Source of the DNA: Neomoorella thermoacetica
GTDB taxonomy: Bacteria; Bacillota; DSM-521; Neomoorellales; Neomoorellaceae
Reading direction: 5' to 3'
Assembly (NCBI RefSeq): GCF_001875325.1
Contig: NZ_MDDC01000002.1
Span: forward strand, 123,998 to 187,997
DNA: 64,000 nt
The notes below the pieces were generated by a model. It saw only the letters and a program-made list of their open reading frames with translations, ran no database searches and was not told where the DNA came from. Position numbers and translations under genes: made by a program. Shown here one piece after another: positions 28,418-37,112 of the stretch (positions within the stretch are counted from its first letter, which is position 1; each line of letters starts with the position of its first letter).

Positions 28418-29155
28418 CTACTGGCCGATGAATTCCTGGACCCAGTAGTGACCATAGCTGCCGCTGCTGGCATAGCCGACACCTATGGCCGTATAACTAG
28501 CGTTTAAGATGTTGCTGCGGTGGCCGGGGCTATTCATCCAGGCCGCTACCACCGCCTCCGGTGTTGGGTAGCCGGCGGCTATGTTTTCCCCGGCTGTACG
28601 GTAGCTAATGCCGAATTGCTTGAGCATACTGGCGAAGGAACCATAAGTGGGCGATTCATGGCTGAAATAATTCTTGTCCCGCATATCCTCGGCCTTGAGG
28701 CGGGCCACCCTGGCCAGTTGCGAGTCCGCTGCCAGGGGTTTCAGGCCGGCCTTGGCCCGTTCGGCATTGACCAGGTTCACTACCTGCTGTTCGTAAGCGC
28801 TTAACTGGTAGTTACCGGCGGGGGCGGGTTGGGGGGCAGGTTGCGGTGCTGGTACGGACGGGTTGACGGGAGGAGTTACCGGGTCCGGTTTGGGTTCAGG
28901 TACCGGTTGTGGCGCAGGTGCCGGTGCAGGGACCGGGGCAGGCCGGGTCACCTGCCCGTTGCCGGGGTTCAGAGAAGCCTGCCACCGGTAGTGCCAGCTC
29001 CAGTAAGGGGCGGTATACCAGTTATAGTTATAAAAGTAAATACCATTGGTAGAGTTAGAGGCGGGTGCAGCAGCCCGGGCCGCGCTTAAAGGGGCAGCAG
29101 CCACAACGGCGGCCAGCAGGATTTTCAGGGCTGCGGTGAGCCACTTGTGCTTCAA
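28418..29155 (-). CDS. Secreted CAP-domain (SCP/YkwD-like) protein
   Basis: A 245-residue exported protein. A signal peptide (MKHKWLTAALKILLAAVVAAA, cleavage near ARAAA) leads into a short aromatic segment (YFYNYNWYTAPYWSW), a Pro/Ala-rich linker of about 50 residues, and a C-terminal CAP domain: EQQVVNLVNAERAKAGL, YFSHESPTYGS, TAGENIAAGY and WMNSPGHRSNIL. CAP proteins of this type occur in the wall or spore coat; enzymatic activity is not proven. Two ribosome sites (GGAGGAAAAGGAGG) precede the start. The leader carries a c-di-AMP riboswitch, linking it to cell-wall or osmotic control. Confidence 0.92.
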   Translation of the reverse strand: MKHKWLTAALKILLAAVVAAAPLSAARAAAPASNSTNGIYFYNYNWYTAPYWSWHYRWQASLNPGNGQVTRPAPVPAPAPAPQPVPEPKPDPVTPPVNPSVPAPQPAPQPAPAGNYQLSAYEQQVVNLVNAERAKAGLKPLAADSQLARVARLKAEDMRDKNYFSHESPTYGSFASMLKQFGISYRTAGENIAAGYPTPEAVVAAWMNSPGHRSNILNASYTAIGVGYASSGSYGHYWVQEFIGQ

Positions 29156-29210
29156 AGCGTCAATCCTCCTTTTCCTCCTTTACGCCTGGCCAGGCCAGTA
29201 AAAAATCCAC

Positions 29211-29390
29211 CTCCCTTCCAACGCCTCCGGGGTTAGCTGACGGGTGCGGGCCGGAAGTGCCCTACGCCGCCCCCGGCCTTGCTCCCGCCGTCGCCCTGCT
29301 CCGGACAAAGGCGAGAGGTGTGATGCTGGGAGCGGGATTAACCCCAAGAATATGGTTCCCCCGGTTTCTTTGAAAGAAATTCGGCGTTTA
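29211..29390 (-). ncRNA. c-di-AMP riboswitch (ydaO/yuaA class)
   Basis: Read on the minus strand, the sequence has the class hallmarks: a CGGGGGAACC block, TTGGGGTTAATCC, and the highly conserved CCCGTCAGCTAACC close to the 3' end. AACGCC near 29387 and GGCGTT near 29220 form the closing P1 stem. The region lies directly upstream of the CAP-protein gene. In known members c-di-AMP binding turns expression off and target genes include cell-wall hydrolases and osmolyte transporters. Confidence 0.85.
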
Positions 29391-29572
29391 CAGGTGGCCA
29401 TAACGTTAAATTTATTTTACCATAAAATCGGGGTATAGTTAACATAAAATTGGCAGGCAGATTTTGCTATAACACGTGTTTTAGATAGGCCCGGGCGGTA
29501 AATGTTGCTTAAATAAGGCCCTGTATGTTAGAATTTCAATGTTGAGTATATAAGAGAGGGGGGTAAAGAGAG
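29391..29572. other. Intergenic region before yebC
   Basis: This 182-bp AT-rich stretch separates the minus-strand riboswitch from yebC. A likely yebC promoter is TTGCTT (29505-29510) with TAGAAT (29529-29534), spacer 18 bp. The riboswitch promoter must also lie here, reading left. Nothing else was recognised. Confidence 0.45.
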
Positions 29573-30331
29573 ATGTCCGGACATTCCAAGTGGGCCAATA
29601 TTAAAAATCGCAAAGCCAAGGTTGATGAAAAACGGGGCCGCCTCTTTACCAAAATCGGGCGGGAAATTATCATCGCCGCCCGGATGGGAGGCGGTGATCC
29701 CGAGGGCAATATGCGCTTAAAGGCTGCTATAGCCAAGGCCAAGGCAGCCAATATGCCCAATGAGAACATCCAGCGGGCCATTATGCGCGGTACCGGCGAA
29801 CTGGAAGGGGCCGCATATGAGGAAATAACCTATGAAGGTTACGGTCCCGGTGGCGTAGCCATGCTCCTGAATATAGCCACCGATAACCGGAACCGTACGG
29901 CTTCAGAAATCAGATATATCTTTTCCCGGGGCGGCGGCAACCTGGGCGAAAGCGGTTGCGTGGCCTGGATGTTTAACCCCAAAGGGGTAATTACGGTTGA
30001 GGTCCCCGCCGGTGATAAACGGGAAGAAGTAATCCTCCAGGCTATCGAGGCCGGGGCGGAGGATGTCGATGATGGGGACGACGAGGTACTGGAAATCAAA
30101 ACGGCGCCCGGGGACCTGGATGCCGTCCGGGAAGCCCTGGAGGCCAGCGGGGTTACCATTAACAGCGCTGAGGTAGAGATGGTACCGCAAACGACTGTTA
30201 CCATCGACGACCCGGAGACAGCAGGCAAGGTTATGCGCCTCATTGAACGCCTCGAAGATCACGACGACGTTCAGGCAGTATATACAAACGCTGATATTCC
30301 TGCAGCAATTATAGACCAATTAGATATATAG
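29573..30331 (+). CDS. yebC: YebC/PmpR/TACO1 family protein
   Basis: A 252-residue protein of standard length with the hallmark start SGHSKWANIKNRKAKVDEKR and the IYEGYGPGG-like loop (here TYEGYGPGGVA), then NRNRTASEIRYIFSRGGG. YebC proteins were described as transcription regulators and more recently as ribosome-associated factors that relieve stalling at proline-rich sites. ATG 29573 follows GAGGGGGG. In many bacteria yebC precedes ruvC, as here with one gene between. Confidence 0.95.
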   Translation: MSGHSKWANIKNRKAKVDEKRGRLFTKIGREIIIAARMGGGDPEGNMRLKAAIAKAKAANMPNENIQRAIMRGTGELEGAAYEEITYEGYGPGGVAMLLNIATDNRNRTASEIRYIFSRGGGNLGESGCVAWMFNPKGVITVEVPAGDKREEVILQAIEAGAEDVDDGDDEVLEIKTAPGDLDAVREALEASGVTINSAEVEMVPQTTVTIDDPETAGKVMRLIERLEDHDDVQAVYTNADIPAAIIDQLDI

Positions 30332-30401
30332 GGAGGTATAAAATTACAGGCCGCCGGCAATGCTAGCTAGTGGCATTTCTGTATGACCAGGAGGGGCCAC
30401 A

Positions 30402-30953
30402 GTGTCAGCAATCCGGCGTTTGCTTGTTATCGGTATAGTCATCTTTTTCCTTGGGGGACTGGTGGCCTACCAGGAGGCCAGGGTAAATTCCGGCCGGCAG
30501 CCGGTTTTTTTAAGGGTGCCGGGTATCATCGAATCCAGGGTTCAGCTTGAACCGCGACTGGAGAAATATTACCGCGGTTGCGGCCATATCTACCCCCTGC
30601 CCCTGCCGGCGGGGGTCAAGTGGCAGGGAGCCGGTAAAGAGGAGATGACCGCCCTTTTTCCACCGTCCGAAGGGTGGCACCTGAGGCAAGAAGCCGGGCG
30701 CCTGGTAGCTACCCAGGAAGTTGACGGCCTGTGCCCGGTTTGCGCTCCCAAGCGGCACCTGGCAGTAAAGGACGGCCTGGTGGCCATTTACCAGGGACCT
30801 GCCGGAACCCTGGGGCCGCTGCTGCAGGTGACGGGCCTGAAGATTTCTGCCCTCCCGGCCAACTGGCAGTCCAGGATTCAGGCCGGCGAGGCGGAATTTA
30901 ACTCCCAACAGGAACTCCTGGAAGCCCTGGACAGCCTGGACGAATACCGCTAG
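30402..30953 (+). CDS. BofC C-terminal-domain protein (sporulation related)
   Basis: A 183-residue protein with an N-terminal membrane anchor or signal (LLVIGIVIFFLGGLVAY). The C-terminal 60 residues (HLAVKDGLVAIYQGP, LLQVTGLKISALP, SQQELLEALDSLDEYR) resemble the BofC C-terminal domain. BofC acts in the forespore intermembrane space in Bacillus, restraining the SpoIVB signal. Two Cys pairs (CG, CPVC) in the middle are a local feature. The GTG at 30402 follows AGGAGGGG. It sits between yebC and ruvC, a common place in related Clostridia; the role here is inferred. Confidence 0.7.
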   Translation: MSAIRRLLVIGIVIFFLGGLVAYQEARVNSGRQPVFLRVPGIIESRVQLEPRLEKYYRGCGHIYPLPLPAGVKWQGAGKEEMTALFPPSEGWHLRQEAGRLVATQEVDGLCPVCAPKRHLAVKDGLVAIYQGPAGTLGPLLQVTGLKISALPANWQSRIQAGEAEFNSQQELLEALDSLDEYR

Positions 30954-30972
30954 TTCCCCGGATATTTTCCGG

Positions 30973-30999
30973 CCGGGTCGGCGACCCGGTTTTTCTTTT
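30973..30999 (+). terminator. Intrinsic terminator after the bofC-like gene
   Basis: CCGGGTC (30973-30979) pairs with GACCCGG (30983-30989), loop GGC, followed by TTTTTCTTTT. So ruvCAB has its own promoter in 31000-31150. Confidence 0.85.
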
Positions 31000-31150
31000 G
31001 GTTTGGAAAAAGGAACTGCTCTCTTCAACGTCGAATAACTGCCAGGTAGAGGTTATCTTTGAACCAGTACTCTCCAGTCCCTAAGAAGCCGGAGATATCC
31101 CAACCAGTAATAACCATTTTTGCTAGAACCATGTTTTCGGGGGAATAATT

Positions 31151-31654
31151 ATGCTGATCCTGGGAATAGACCCGGGGACGGCGATTGTCGGTTACGGCCT
31201 GGTGGAGGCCCGGCCTGGACAAACCCGCGCCCTGGTATACGATTGTATCCGGACACCGGCAGGGGAGGAGCCATGCCGGCGGCTGGCAACCATTTACGCC
31301 GGCATAAGGGAGCTAATCGAGCGCTTGCAGCCAGAAACCATGGCCGTGGAAGAACTCTTCTTTAATAAAAACAGCAAGACCGCCCTGGCCGTCGGCCAGG
31401 CCAGGGGCGTGATCCTCCTGGCCGCGGCCCATACCGGCCTGCCGGTGGCCGAGTATACCCCCCTGGAGGTTAAGCAGGCAGTGGCCGGTTTCGGCCGGGC
31501 GCCCAAGGAACAGGTCCAGCGGATGGTCCAGGCTTTGCTGGGCCTGGCAGAAAAACCCCGGCCCGATGATGTGGCCGATGCCCTGGCGGTAGCCGTATGC
31601 CATGCCAGCTTCGCACCCTGGCTGCAAAGGGAAAAGGAGGTGGCTGGCCGTTGA
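31151..31654 (+). CDS. ruvC: Holliday junction resolvase RuvC
   Basis: A 167-residue RNase H-fold nuclease. The N-terminal [14 protein letters not shown] carries the first catalytic Asp, VEELFF the Glu, and the C-terminal [15 protein letters not shown] the last two Asp. It cuts Holliday junctions moved by RuvAB. ATG 31151 follows GGGGGAA. The stop overlaps the ruvA TTG start (TTGA). Confidence 0.95.
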   Translation: MLILGIDPGTAIVGYGLVEARPGQTRALVYDCIRTPAGEEPCRRLATIYAGIRELIERLQPETMAVEELFFNKNSKTALAVGQARGVILLAAAHTGLPVAEYTPLEVKQAVAGFGRAPKEQVQRMVQALLGLAEKPRPDDVADALAVAVCHASFAPWLQREKEVAGR

Positions 31655-32256
31655 TCGGGTACCTGCGGGGAAGGCTACACCTGGTAACTCCGGAGGGTAT
31701 CCTCCTGGAAACCGCGGGGATCGGCTGGCTGGTACGTACAGTGACCAATCGTTCCTGGCCGCCCCCCGGTACGGAGATAGCTGTCTACACCCAGCTGGTG
31801 GTCAGGGAAGACGCCATGGAATTATATGGTTTTACCCGGCCGGAGGAACTGCACCTTTTCACCCTCCTGCGAGGCGTAAATGGCATCGGGCCCCGGGGCG
31901 CCCTCCAGATTCTGGGGGCTGCCAAGCCGGAACAGCTGTCCAGGGCCATTGCCGCCGGCGATAGTGCCTTTCTGACCGCCCTGCCGGGAATCGGGGCCAA
32001 GAAGGCCCAGCGGTTACTCCTGGAATTGAAGGACGCGGTTTTAAAATCCGGCCTGGTAGACGGTACGGAGACTGAGGCCATACCGGCCGGCGGGGATAAT
32101 GACGAAGTCCTGGCCGCCCTGCTGGCCCTGGGCTATAGCCGGGAAGAGATTGGCCCGATCCTGGCCAGGGTACGGCAGGAACTGGGGGATACTGCCCCTA
32201 CGACAGCCGTCCTCCAGGCAGTACTGAAAACCTTTGGCCGGGGGGGAAGGGATTAA
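31651..32256 (+). CDS. ruvA: Holliday junction branch migration protein RuvA
   Basis: A 201-residue RuvA beginning [20 protein letters not shown], an OB fold, then two HhH motifs ([17 protein letters not shown] and [19 protein letters not shown]) and a C-terminal UBA-like domain III that contacts RuvB. The TTG at 31651, 10 nt after AAAGGAGG, matches the family N terminus; the open frame upstream is not native. Overlaps ruvC by 4 bp and abuts ruvB. Confidence 0.95.
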   Translation: MIGYLRGRLHLVTPEGILLETAGIGWLVRTVTNRSWPPPGTEIAVYTQLVVREDAMELYGFTRPEELHLFTLLRGVNGIGPRGALQILGAAKPEQLSRAIAAGDSAFLTALPGIGAKKAQRLLLELKDAVLKSGLVDGTETEAIPAGGDNDEVLAALLALGYSREEIGPILARVRQELGDTAPTTAVLQAVLKTFGRGGRD

Positions 32257-33267
32257 TTGGCAACGGAGAGGTTGGTAGCCGGAAACCTGCATAATGAAGA
32301 CCAGGAACTTGAATTGAGCCTGCGACCGCGCTGCCTGGCAGAGTATATCGGCCAGGAGCATGTCAAGGAGACCCTGGGCATCTTTATCCAGGCGGCCCGG
32401 GAACGGGGTGAAGCCCTGGACCACGTCCTTCTCTACGGGCCCCCGGGGCTTGGCAAGACCACCCTGGCCGGGATTATCGCCAATGAGCTCGGGGTCCAGC
32501 TGCGGGTCACCTCGGGACCGGCCCTGGAACGGGCCGGGGACCTGGCAGCCATCTTGACCAACCTGCAGCCCCGGGACGTCCTCTTTATCGATGAAATCCA
32601 CCGCCTGCCCCGCCAGGTGGAGGAGATCCTCTACCCGGCCATGGAAGACTTCGTTTTAGATATTATCCTGGGTAAGGGTCCCGGCGCCCGTTCCATTCGC
32701 CTGGACTTGCCCCCCTTTACCCTGGTGGGAGCGACTACCAGGGCGGGGTTGCTATCTTCGCCTTTAAGGGATCGCTTCGGCATCAATTCCCGCCTGGAGT
32801 TTTACCAGGTGGCCGAGCTGGAAGAGATTATCAGGCGGGCGGCCACCATCCTCCAGGTGGCCATCGAGCCGGAAGGAGCCAGGGAAATCGCCCGGCGCGC
32901 CCGGGGGACGCCCAGGATAGCCAACCGCTTGCTGAAGCGGGTAAGGGATTACGCCGAAATCCGTGCCGGGGGAGTCATTACCAGGGAGGTGGCCCGGGAG
33001 GCCCTGGAACTCCTGCAGGTGGATGCCGCCGGCCTGGACAGTTCAGACCGGCGCCTTCTGCTCACCCTTATCCGCAAGTTTAACGGGGGACCCGTCGGTC
33101 TCGAGACCCTGGCCGCAGCCATCAGCGAGGAACCGGACACCATTGAGGACGTCTACGAACCCTTTTTACTCCAGATGGGCTACCTCCAGCGTACTCCCAG
33201 GGGCCGGGTGGCTACCCCCGGAGCCTATGAACACCTGGGAATTAAGCCGGAAGACCGGTTGTTTTGA
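32257..33267 (+). CDS. ruvB: Holliday junction DNA helicase RuvB
   Basis: A 336-residue AAA+ motor. Walker A is [11 protein letters not shown], Walker [14 protein letters not shown], sensor 1 [11 protein letters not shown] and the Arg finger region PLRDRFGI; a winged-helix follows. It drives branch migration with RuvA. The TTG start directly follows the ruvA TAA with no gap, so translation is coupled. A terminator lies 53 bp after the stop. Confidence 0.96.
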   Translation: MATERLVAGNLHNEDQELELSLRPRCLAEYIGQEHVKETLGIFIQAARERGEALDHVLLYGPPGLGKTTLAGIIANELGVQLRVTSGPALERAGDLAAILTNLQPRDVLFIDEIHRLPRQVEEILYPAMEDFVLDIILGKGPGARSIRLDLPPFTLVGATTRAGLLSSPLRDRFGINSRLEFYQVAELEEIIRRAATILQVAIEPEGAREIARRARGTPRIANRLLKRVRDYAEIRAGGVITREVAREALELLQVDAAGLDSSDRRLLLTLIRKFNGGPVGLETLAAAISEEPDTIEDVYEPFLLQMGYLQRTPRGRVATPGAYEHLGIKPEDRLF

Positions 33268-33319
33268 TAAAGCTTTTATTAGGAACTGGCGCCCTGTACA
33301 GGCCAGGAAAGTGAACTGT

Positions 33320-33343
33320 ATAGAGGGCAGGCCTCTATTTTTT
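33320..33343 (+). terminator. Intrinsic terminator after ruvB
   Basis: TAGAGG (33321-33326) pairs with CCTCTA (33332-33337), loop GCAGG, followed by TTTTTT. It lies directly before the ribosome site of the next gene, so it may attenuate that gene too. Confidence 0.7.
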
Positions 33344-33359
33344 GGAGGAGGAAAGTTTC

Positions 33360-33584
33360 GTGGGCGACTGGAGTTTTTTCGGCAAGATGCTCTTAGGGAT
33401 GGGCCTTTTCCTGGCCCTCATGGGCCTGTTGCTCCTGGGGCTGGGAAAACTATTCAGCATCGGCCGCCTGCCGGGTGACATATATATCCAGAGGGGCAAC
33501 TTTACCTTTTATTTCCCTCTTGTCACCTCTTTGTTACTCAGCCTGATCCTGACGGTAATATTAAACCTGCTCTTCCGGCGGTAA
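33360..33584 (+). CDS. DUF2905 small membrane protein
   Basis: A 74-residue protein with two membrane helices (LLGMGLFLALMGLLLLGLG and FPLVTSLLLSLILTVILN) flanking a conserved SIGRLPGDIYIQRGN loop, the DUF2905 signature. Function unknown. The GTG at 33360 is chosen because GGAGGAGG lies 8 nt upstream; the longer frame begins inside that ribosome site. DUF2905 genes often follow ruvB in Clostridia. Confidence 0.85.
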   Translation: MGDWSFFGKMLLGMGLFLALMGLLLLGLGKLFSIGRLPGDIYIQRGNFTFYFPLVTSLLLSLILTVILNLLFRR

Positions 33585-33632
33585 ATCCTGCTGGCCAGAA
33601 ATAGCTATCCAGGTGCGAAAAAGTATAGAGAG

Positions 33633-34373
33633 GTGAAGCCCAAATTGCAGCCCGGAGCTGACCCGAACCACCTCCTGGCACTGGCCAGGAGCGGGGATGC
33701 CGTGGCCAGGGAGGAACTGATCCGGCGCTATACCCCCTTTATCCTTTCTGTAGTTTCCAGGACAACAGGTCATTTTATCCGCCTGGGCGAAGACGACGAA
33801 GCCAGTATCGGGTTAATGGCCTTTAACGAAGCGATAGATAATTACCGCCTGGAAGGCGGTGCCGCCTTTTTAACTCTGGCGGAAACAGTTATCCGGCGGC
33901 GCCTGATTGACTACTTTCGCCGGGAGGGGCGCCACCGCCAGGTCCTGTCCCTCCAGGCCATGGAGGGAGAAACGGCGGCCGCAGCCGACCCTGTGGCCAG
34001 GGATGAGATAAACATGGTGGACGAACTGGCGGACAGGCGGGAGGAAATCGAACGTTACCAGAAAGAACTCGCCTCTTATGGTATTACCTTGAAGGACCTG
34101 GTAAAATGCAGCCCCCAGCACCGGGATGCCCGCGACCGGGCCCTTGCGGCCGCCCGGGTAGTGGTCGCCAACCCCCTTCTGAGAAAGTATCTCCTGGAAA
34201 GGAAGGCCCTGCCCTTAAAAGCCCTGGAAAAAGAAGTCGAGACCAGCCGCAAAACCCTTGAACGCCATCGCAAATACATCATTGCCGCAGTAGTGATGCT
34301 TTTGGGCAATTACGAATACCTGGCGGCTTACATCGGCCAGGACCGGAGGGGTGGTCAGGATGGACGGCGCTGA
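33633..34373 (+). CDS. sigI: RNA polymerase sigma factor SigI
   Basis: A 246-residue sigma-70-family protein of the SigI group. Region 2 is seen in REELIRRYTPFILSVVSRTT, DDEASIGLMAFNEAID and RRRLIDYFRREGR; the C-terminal SigI-specific domain includes LERKALPLKALEKEVETSRKT. SigI responds to heat in Bacillus and to polysaccharides in cellulolytic Clostridia. GTG 33633 is the listed start; TTG 33645, eight bases after GAGGTGA, is also plausible. It overlaps the anti-sigma gene by 14 bp. Confidence 0.9.
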   Translation: MKPKLQPGADPNHLLALARSGDAVAREELIRRYTPFILSVVSRTTGHFIRLGEDDEASIGLMAFNEAIDNYRLEGGAAFLTLAETVIRRRLIDYFRREGRHRQVLSLQAMEGETAAAADPVARDEINMVDELADRREEIERYQKELASYGITLKDLVKCSPQHRDARDRALAAARVVVANPLLRKYLLERKALPLKALEKEVETSRKTLERHRKYIIAAVVMLLGNYEYLAAYIGQDRRGGQDGRR

Positions 34374-35595
34374 ACGCGGTATAGTCATGGCCAGGGAGGG
34401 GCAAAAGGTCATCATTTTAACGCCCCGGGGCGACTGGCAGGCTCTAAAATTGGCCGGGCCCCTGCCGGAAGTGGGGGAAGAAATTATGTTGCCGCCGGCG
34501 GTCAAGAGGCCGGCGTGGCCCCTCGTTACCGCGGCCGCGATAGTCCTGTTGCTCGTCCTGGCCGGGTCCGTAGTGCGCCGGGTAGAAACCCCGGCGCCGG
34601 CGGCTGCCCCCCGGGTGGCTTATTATGTTAATGTAGATATCAACCCCAGTGTGGAACTGGCTGTAGACGAAGGTGATACGGTGCTCGAGGCCCGCGGTCT
34701 GAACAGCGACGGGGAAAAATTACTCGCCGGCATTGCCCTGAAGGGGGAAAAGGTTACCGGGGCGATGAAGATTCTGGCCCTGGAGGCCCTGCGCCAGGGT
34801 TATTACCTTCCCGAGGGAGGGGGCGCCATGATGGTAACAGTAATCCCTGCCGGGTCAGGCCAGGAGAAACTGGCGGCCGGGAATGAACTGGGCCAGAAGC
34901 TCACCCAGGAGGCCCGGAATGTCTTTCAGCAGGCCGGCGTACACGCCGCCGTTGAGGCAGCTACCGTCCAGCCGGAGATCCGCCAGCATGCCGAGGCCGC
35001 CGGCCTCTCGACCGGCAAGTACAGCATTATGCTGGAGGCCCTGGCCGCCGGGGCCCAGGTGAAGGTCGCCGATTTGCAGCGGGAGAGTATTACTAAAGTC
35101 CTGCAGGAACTTAATTTTAACTGGGAAGATGTGCTTGCCCGGCTAAAAAAGGATCCTGACCTCTTAAAGAAGGAAGAGCAGCTGGGGCCGGTCCTGAAGG
35201 CAGCCCTGGGCCAGGGCCCACTCCCCGCGGAAAACGGAAATAGCAAGGGTGATGCTGCCGCCAGGGGTCCGGCAGCATCACCGGGTGACAAGCCCAACCA
35301 GGGGGATAATCAGGAAACCCGGCAGGGTAAACAGCAAACCCCTGGCCAGGGAAGGGAGACGAACTCGAACCGTGGCCATCCCTCCAGCCGCGATGGTATG
35401 GCAGTAGCCTGGCAGCTACGAGCCCGGCTCAAGGCCGGGCTGCAAAGCCAGCCGGGAGGACCGGTCCTCAAAGAATGGCCGGTACTAGAAAATGTCCCTG
35501 GGAAAAACCCGCGGGACGTGCTAGCAAAAATAAAATTGGAAGGTGCGTTTCTAAAGAAAATAGAGGAAAAACGGCAAGATATGGCGAAAAGATAG
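34360..35595 (+). CDS. rsgI: RsgI-type membrane anti-sigma factor
   Basis: About 411 residues. The N-terminal 50 residues (GIVMAREGQKVIILTPRGDW) form the RsgI anti-sigma domain that binds SigI. One membrane helix (WPLVTAAAIVLLLVLAGSVV) follows, then the conserved periplasmic-type segment YYVNVDINPSVELAVDE and GLNSDGEKLL, used in RsgI autoproteolysis and processing. The outer part from about residue 290 is low-complexity Gly/Gln/Asn/Pro-rich, then a short helical end. No carbohydrate-binding or protease domain is present, so the signal is unknown. ATG 34360, after GGAGGGG, overlaps sigI by 14 bp, ensuring matched synthesis. Confidence 0.88.
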   Translation: MDGAERGIVMAREGQKVIILTPRGDWQALKLAGPLPEVGEEIMLPPAVKRPAWPLVTAAAIVLLLVLAGSVVRRVETPAPAAAPRVAYYVNVDINPSVELAVDEGDTVLEARGLNSDGEKLLAGIALKGEKVTGAMKILALEALRQGYYLPEGGGAMMVTVIPAGSGQEKLAAGNELGQKLTQEARNVFQQAGVHAAVEAATVQPEIRQHAEAAGLSTGKYSIMLEALAAGAQVKVADLQRESITKVLQELNFNWEDVLARLKKDPDLLKKEEQLGPVLKAALGQGPLPAENGNSKGDAAARGPAASPGDKPNQGDNQETRQGKQQTPGQGRETNSNRGHPSSRDGMAVAWQLRARLKAGLQSQPGGPVLKEWPVLENVPGKNPRDVLAKIKLEGAFLKKIEEKRQDMAKR

Positions 35596-35664
35596 ATTGT
35601 TAAGGGTTTCCTCCTACCACAACGATCATTTACCAGAAGGCTATTTCCGGAGGAGAGGAGAAAC

Positions 35665-37083
35665 TTGAGGAAAACTTACCGCCGGGGGATGGCTGCCCTG
35701 CTCCTGGCCTTAATACTAATCCCTGCTGCCTCCGGGGAGGCGGCTTCCCGGCCCATCCGCGTCCTGCTGGACAGTAGCCCCGGCGAGGTGGAATTCCAGG
35801 TGGAGCAGGGCAGTTACCAGCTGGTTGACAGCCACAGCGGCCAGGAGATCGCCGCGGCCACTCCCGGGGTTAAGTGGACGGTCAGGCAGGACGGCAGCAA
35901 CCTGCAGCTTTTAAAAGACGGTGCCCCCGCAGGGGGGAGCTTCAGCGGCCCCCTTCAGCTAAAACCGGCGGGGACAGGCCTCAACCTCTTCAGTTACCGG
36001 GGCAACCGCTACCGGGGGAGCCTGGGTATCCTGCGGGGCGGGGGCGGCCTGCTGGTCATTAACACCCTGGATCTGGAACAATACCTTTACGGCGTCGTTG
36101 GTAAAGAAATGCCGGCCAGCGCGGCCCTGGAAGCCCTTAAGGCCCAGGCGGTAATCGCCCGTACCTATGCCATCACCAGGATGCAACCGTCCCAGCTCTA
36201 CGACGTCACCGACGATACCTCGACCCAGGTATACGGCGGTTATGAAGCCGAGGTCAATTACGGCGCCGGCAGGGACAAAGTCCTGCAGGCAGTAGACAGC
36301 ACCCGGGGAGAGGTAATCTATTATGACGGCAAGGCTATCCAGGCCTACTTCCACGCCAACGCCGGCGGCCACACCGAGGATAGCGAGAACGTCTGGAGCA
36401 ATCCCCTGCCCTACCTGCGGGGCGTTCCCTCCCCCGATGACGATTGGGCCGTCAAGTATCCCTACCAGGCTCCTGGCGGTTACCCGGCCAATACATATAA
36501 CTGGACGGTGACCCTCACCAGGCAGCAGGTGCAGGACCAGGTTAACAGCTGGCTGGCCGGTCAGGGTAAAGGCGCGGCGGGGGAGGTGGTCGATCTGGTC
36601 CTTTCGCGGCTGGGGCGTGACGGCCAACAGGAGACGGTATCCAGCCGGGCAACCCGGATGGATATCCGCACCACCACGGGAACGGCCCAGGCTTTCCGGG
36701 ACGGCATTCGCGCTGTCTTTGGCCTGAAAAGCACCCTCTTTACGGTGCAGATGGACTCCACAGTGAATGTCCTGGACGGTTCCGGGCAGCAACGGGCGGT
36801 GAATTACGGCGCCGAACTGGTGGCCCTGGGAGCCGGCGGCGTCCTCAACGCCCCTAACGGTGCCGCCGGAGATTATACGGTAGCCGGGCGCGACGGCACA
36901 CGCCAGGTACCCAAGCTCTTCACCCGGGTAATCTTCCAGGGGAAGGGATACGGCCACGGTCTGGGCCTCAGCCAGTGGGGGGCCATGGGCATGGCCGAAA
37001 AAGGGTATACTTACCAGCAAATTATCGAACACTACTACAACCAGGATCATTATGACGGCCACCTGAAGATTGCGACCTATTGA
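35665..37083 (+). CDS. Secreted SpoIID/LytB-domain protein
   Basis: A 472-residue exported protein. Signal peptide: RRGMAALLLALILIPAASGEAAS. SpoIID core: NTLDLEQYLYGVVGKEMPASA (the catalytic Glu in KEMP), LKAQAVIARTYAI, YFHANAGGHTEDSE and the final YGHGLGLSQWGAMGMAEKG. SpoIID is a lytic transglycosylase that trims denuded glycan strands during engulfment; LytB-type relatives modify amidase. This copy lies outside a spoIIQ/spoIIID locus, so it may be a paralogue used in vegetative wall turnover. The TTG start follows GGAGAGGAG. Confidence 0.88.
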   Translation: MRKTYRRGMAALLLALILIPAASGEAASRPIRVLLDSSPGEVEFQVEQGSYQLVDSHSGQEIAAATPGVKWTVRQDGSNLQLLKDGAPAGGSFSGPLQLKPAGTGLNLFSYRGNRYRGSLGILRGGGGLLVINTLDLEQYLYGVVGKEMPASAALEALKAQAVIARTYAITRMQPSQLYDVTDDTSTQVYGGYEAEVNYGAGRDKVLQAVDSTRGEVIYYDGKAIQAYFHANAGGHTEDSENVWSNPLPYLRGVPSPDDDWAVKYPYQAPGGYPANTYNWTVTLTRQQVQDQVNSWLAGQGKGAAGEVVDLVLSRLGRDGQQETVSSRATRMDIRTTTGTAQAFRDGIRAVFGLKSTLFTVQMDSTVNVLDGSGQQRAVNYGAELVALGAGGVLNAPNGAAGDYTVAGRDGTRQVPKLFTRVIFQGKGYGHGLGLSQWGAMGMAEKGYTYQQIIEHYYNQDHYDGHLKIATY

Positions 37084-37112
37084 TTTTAAAAACAGACAGG
37101 TGAAGGGTTAAG

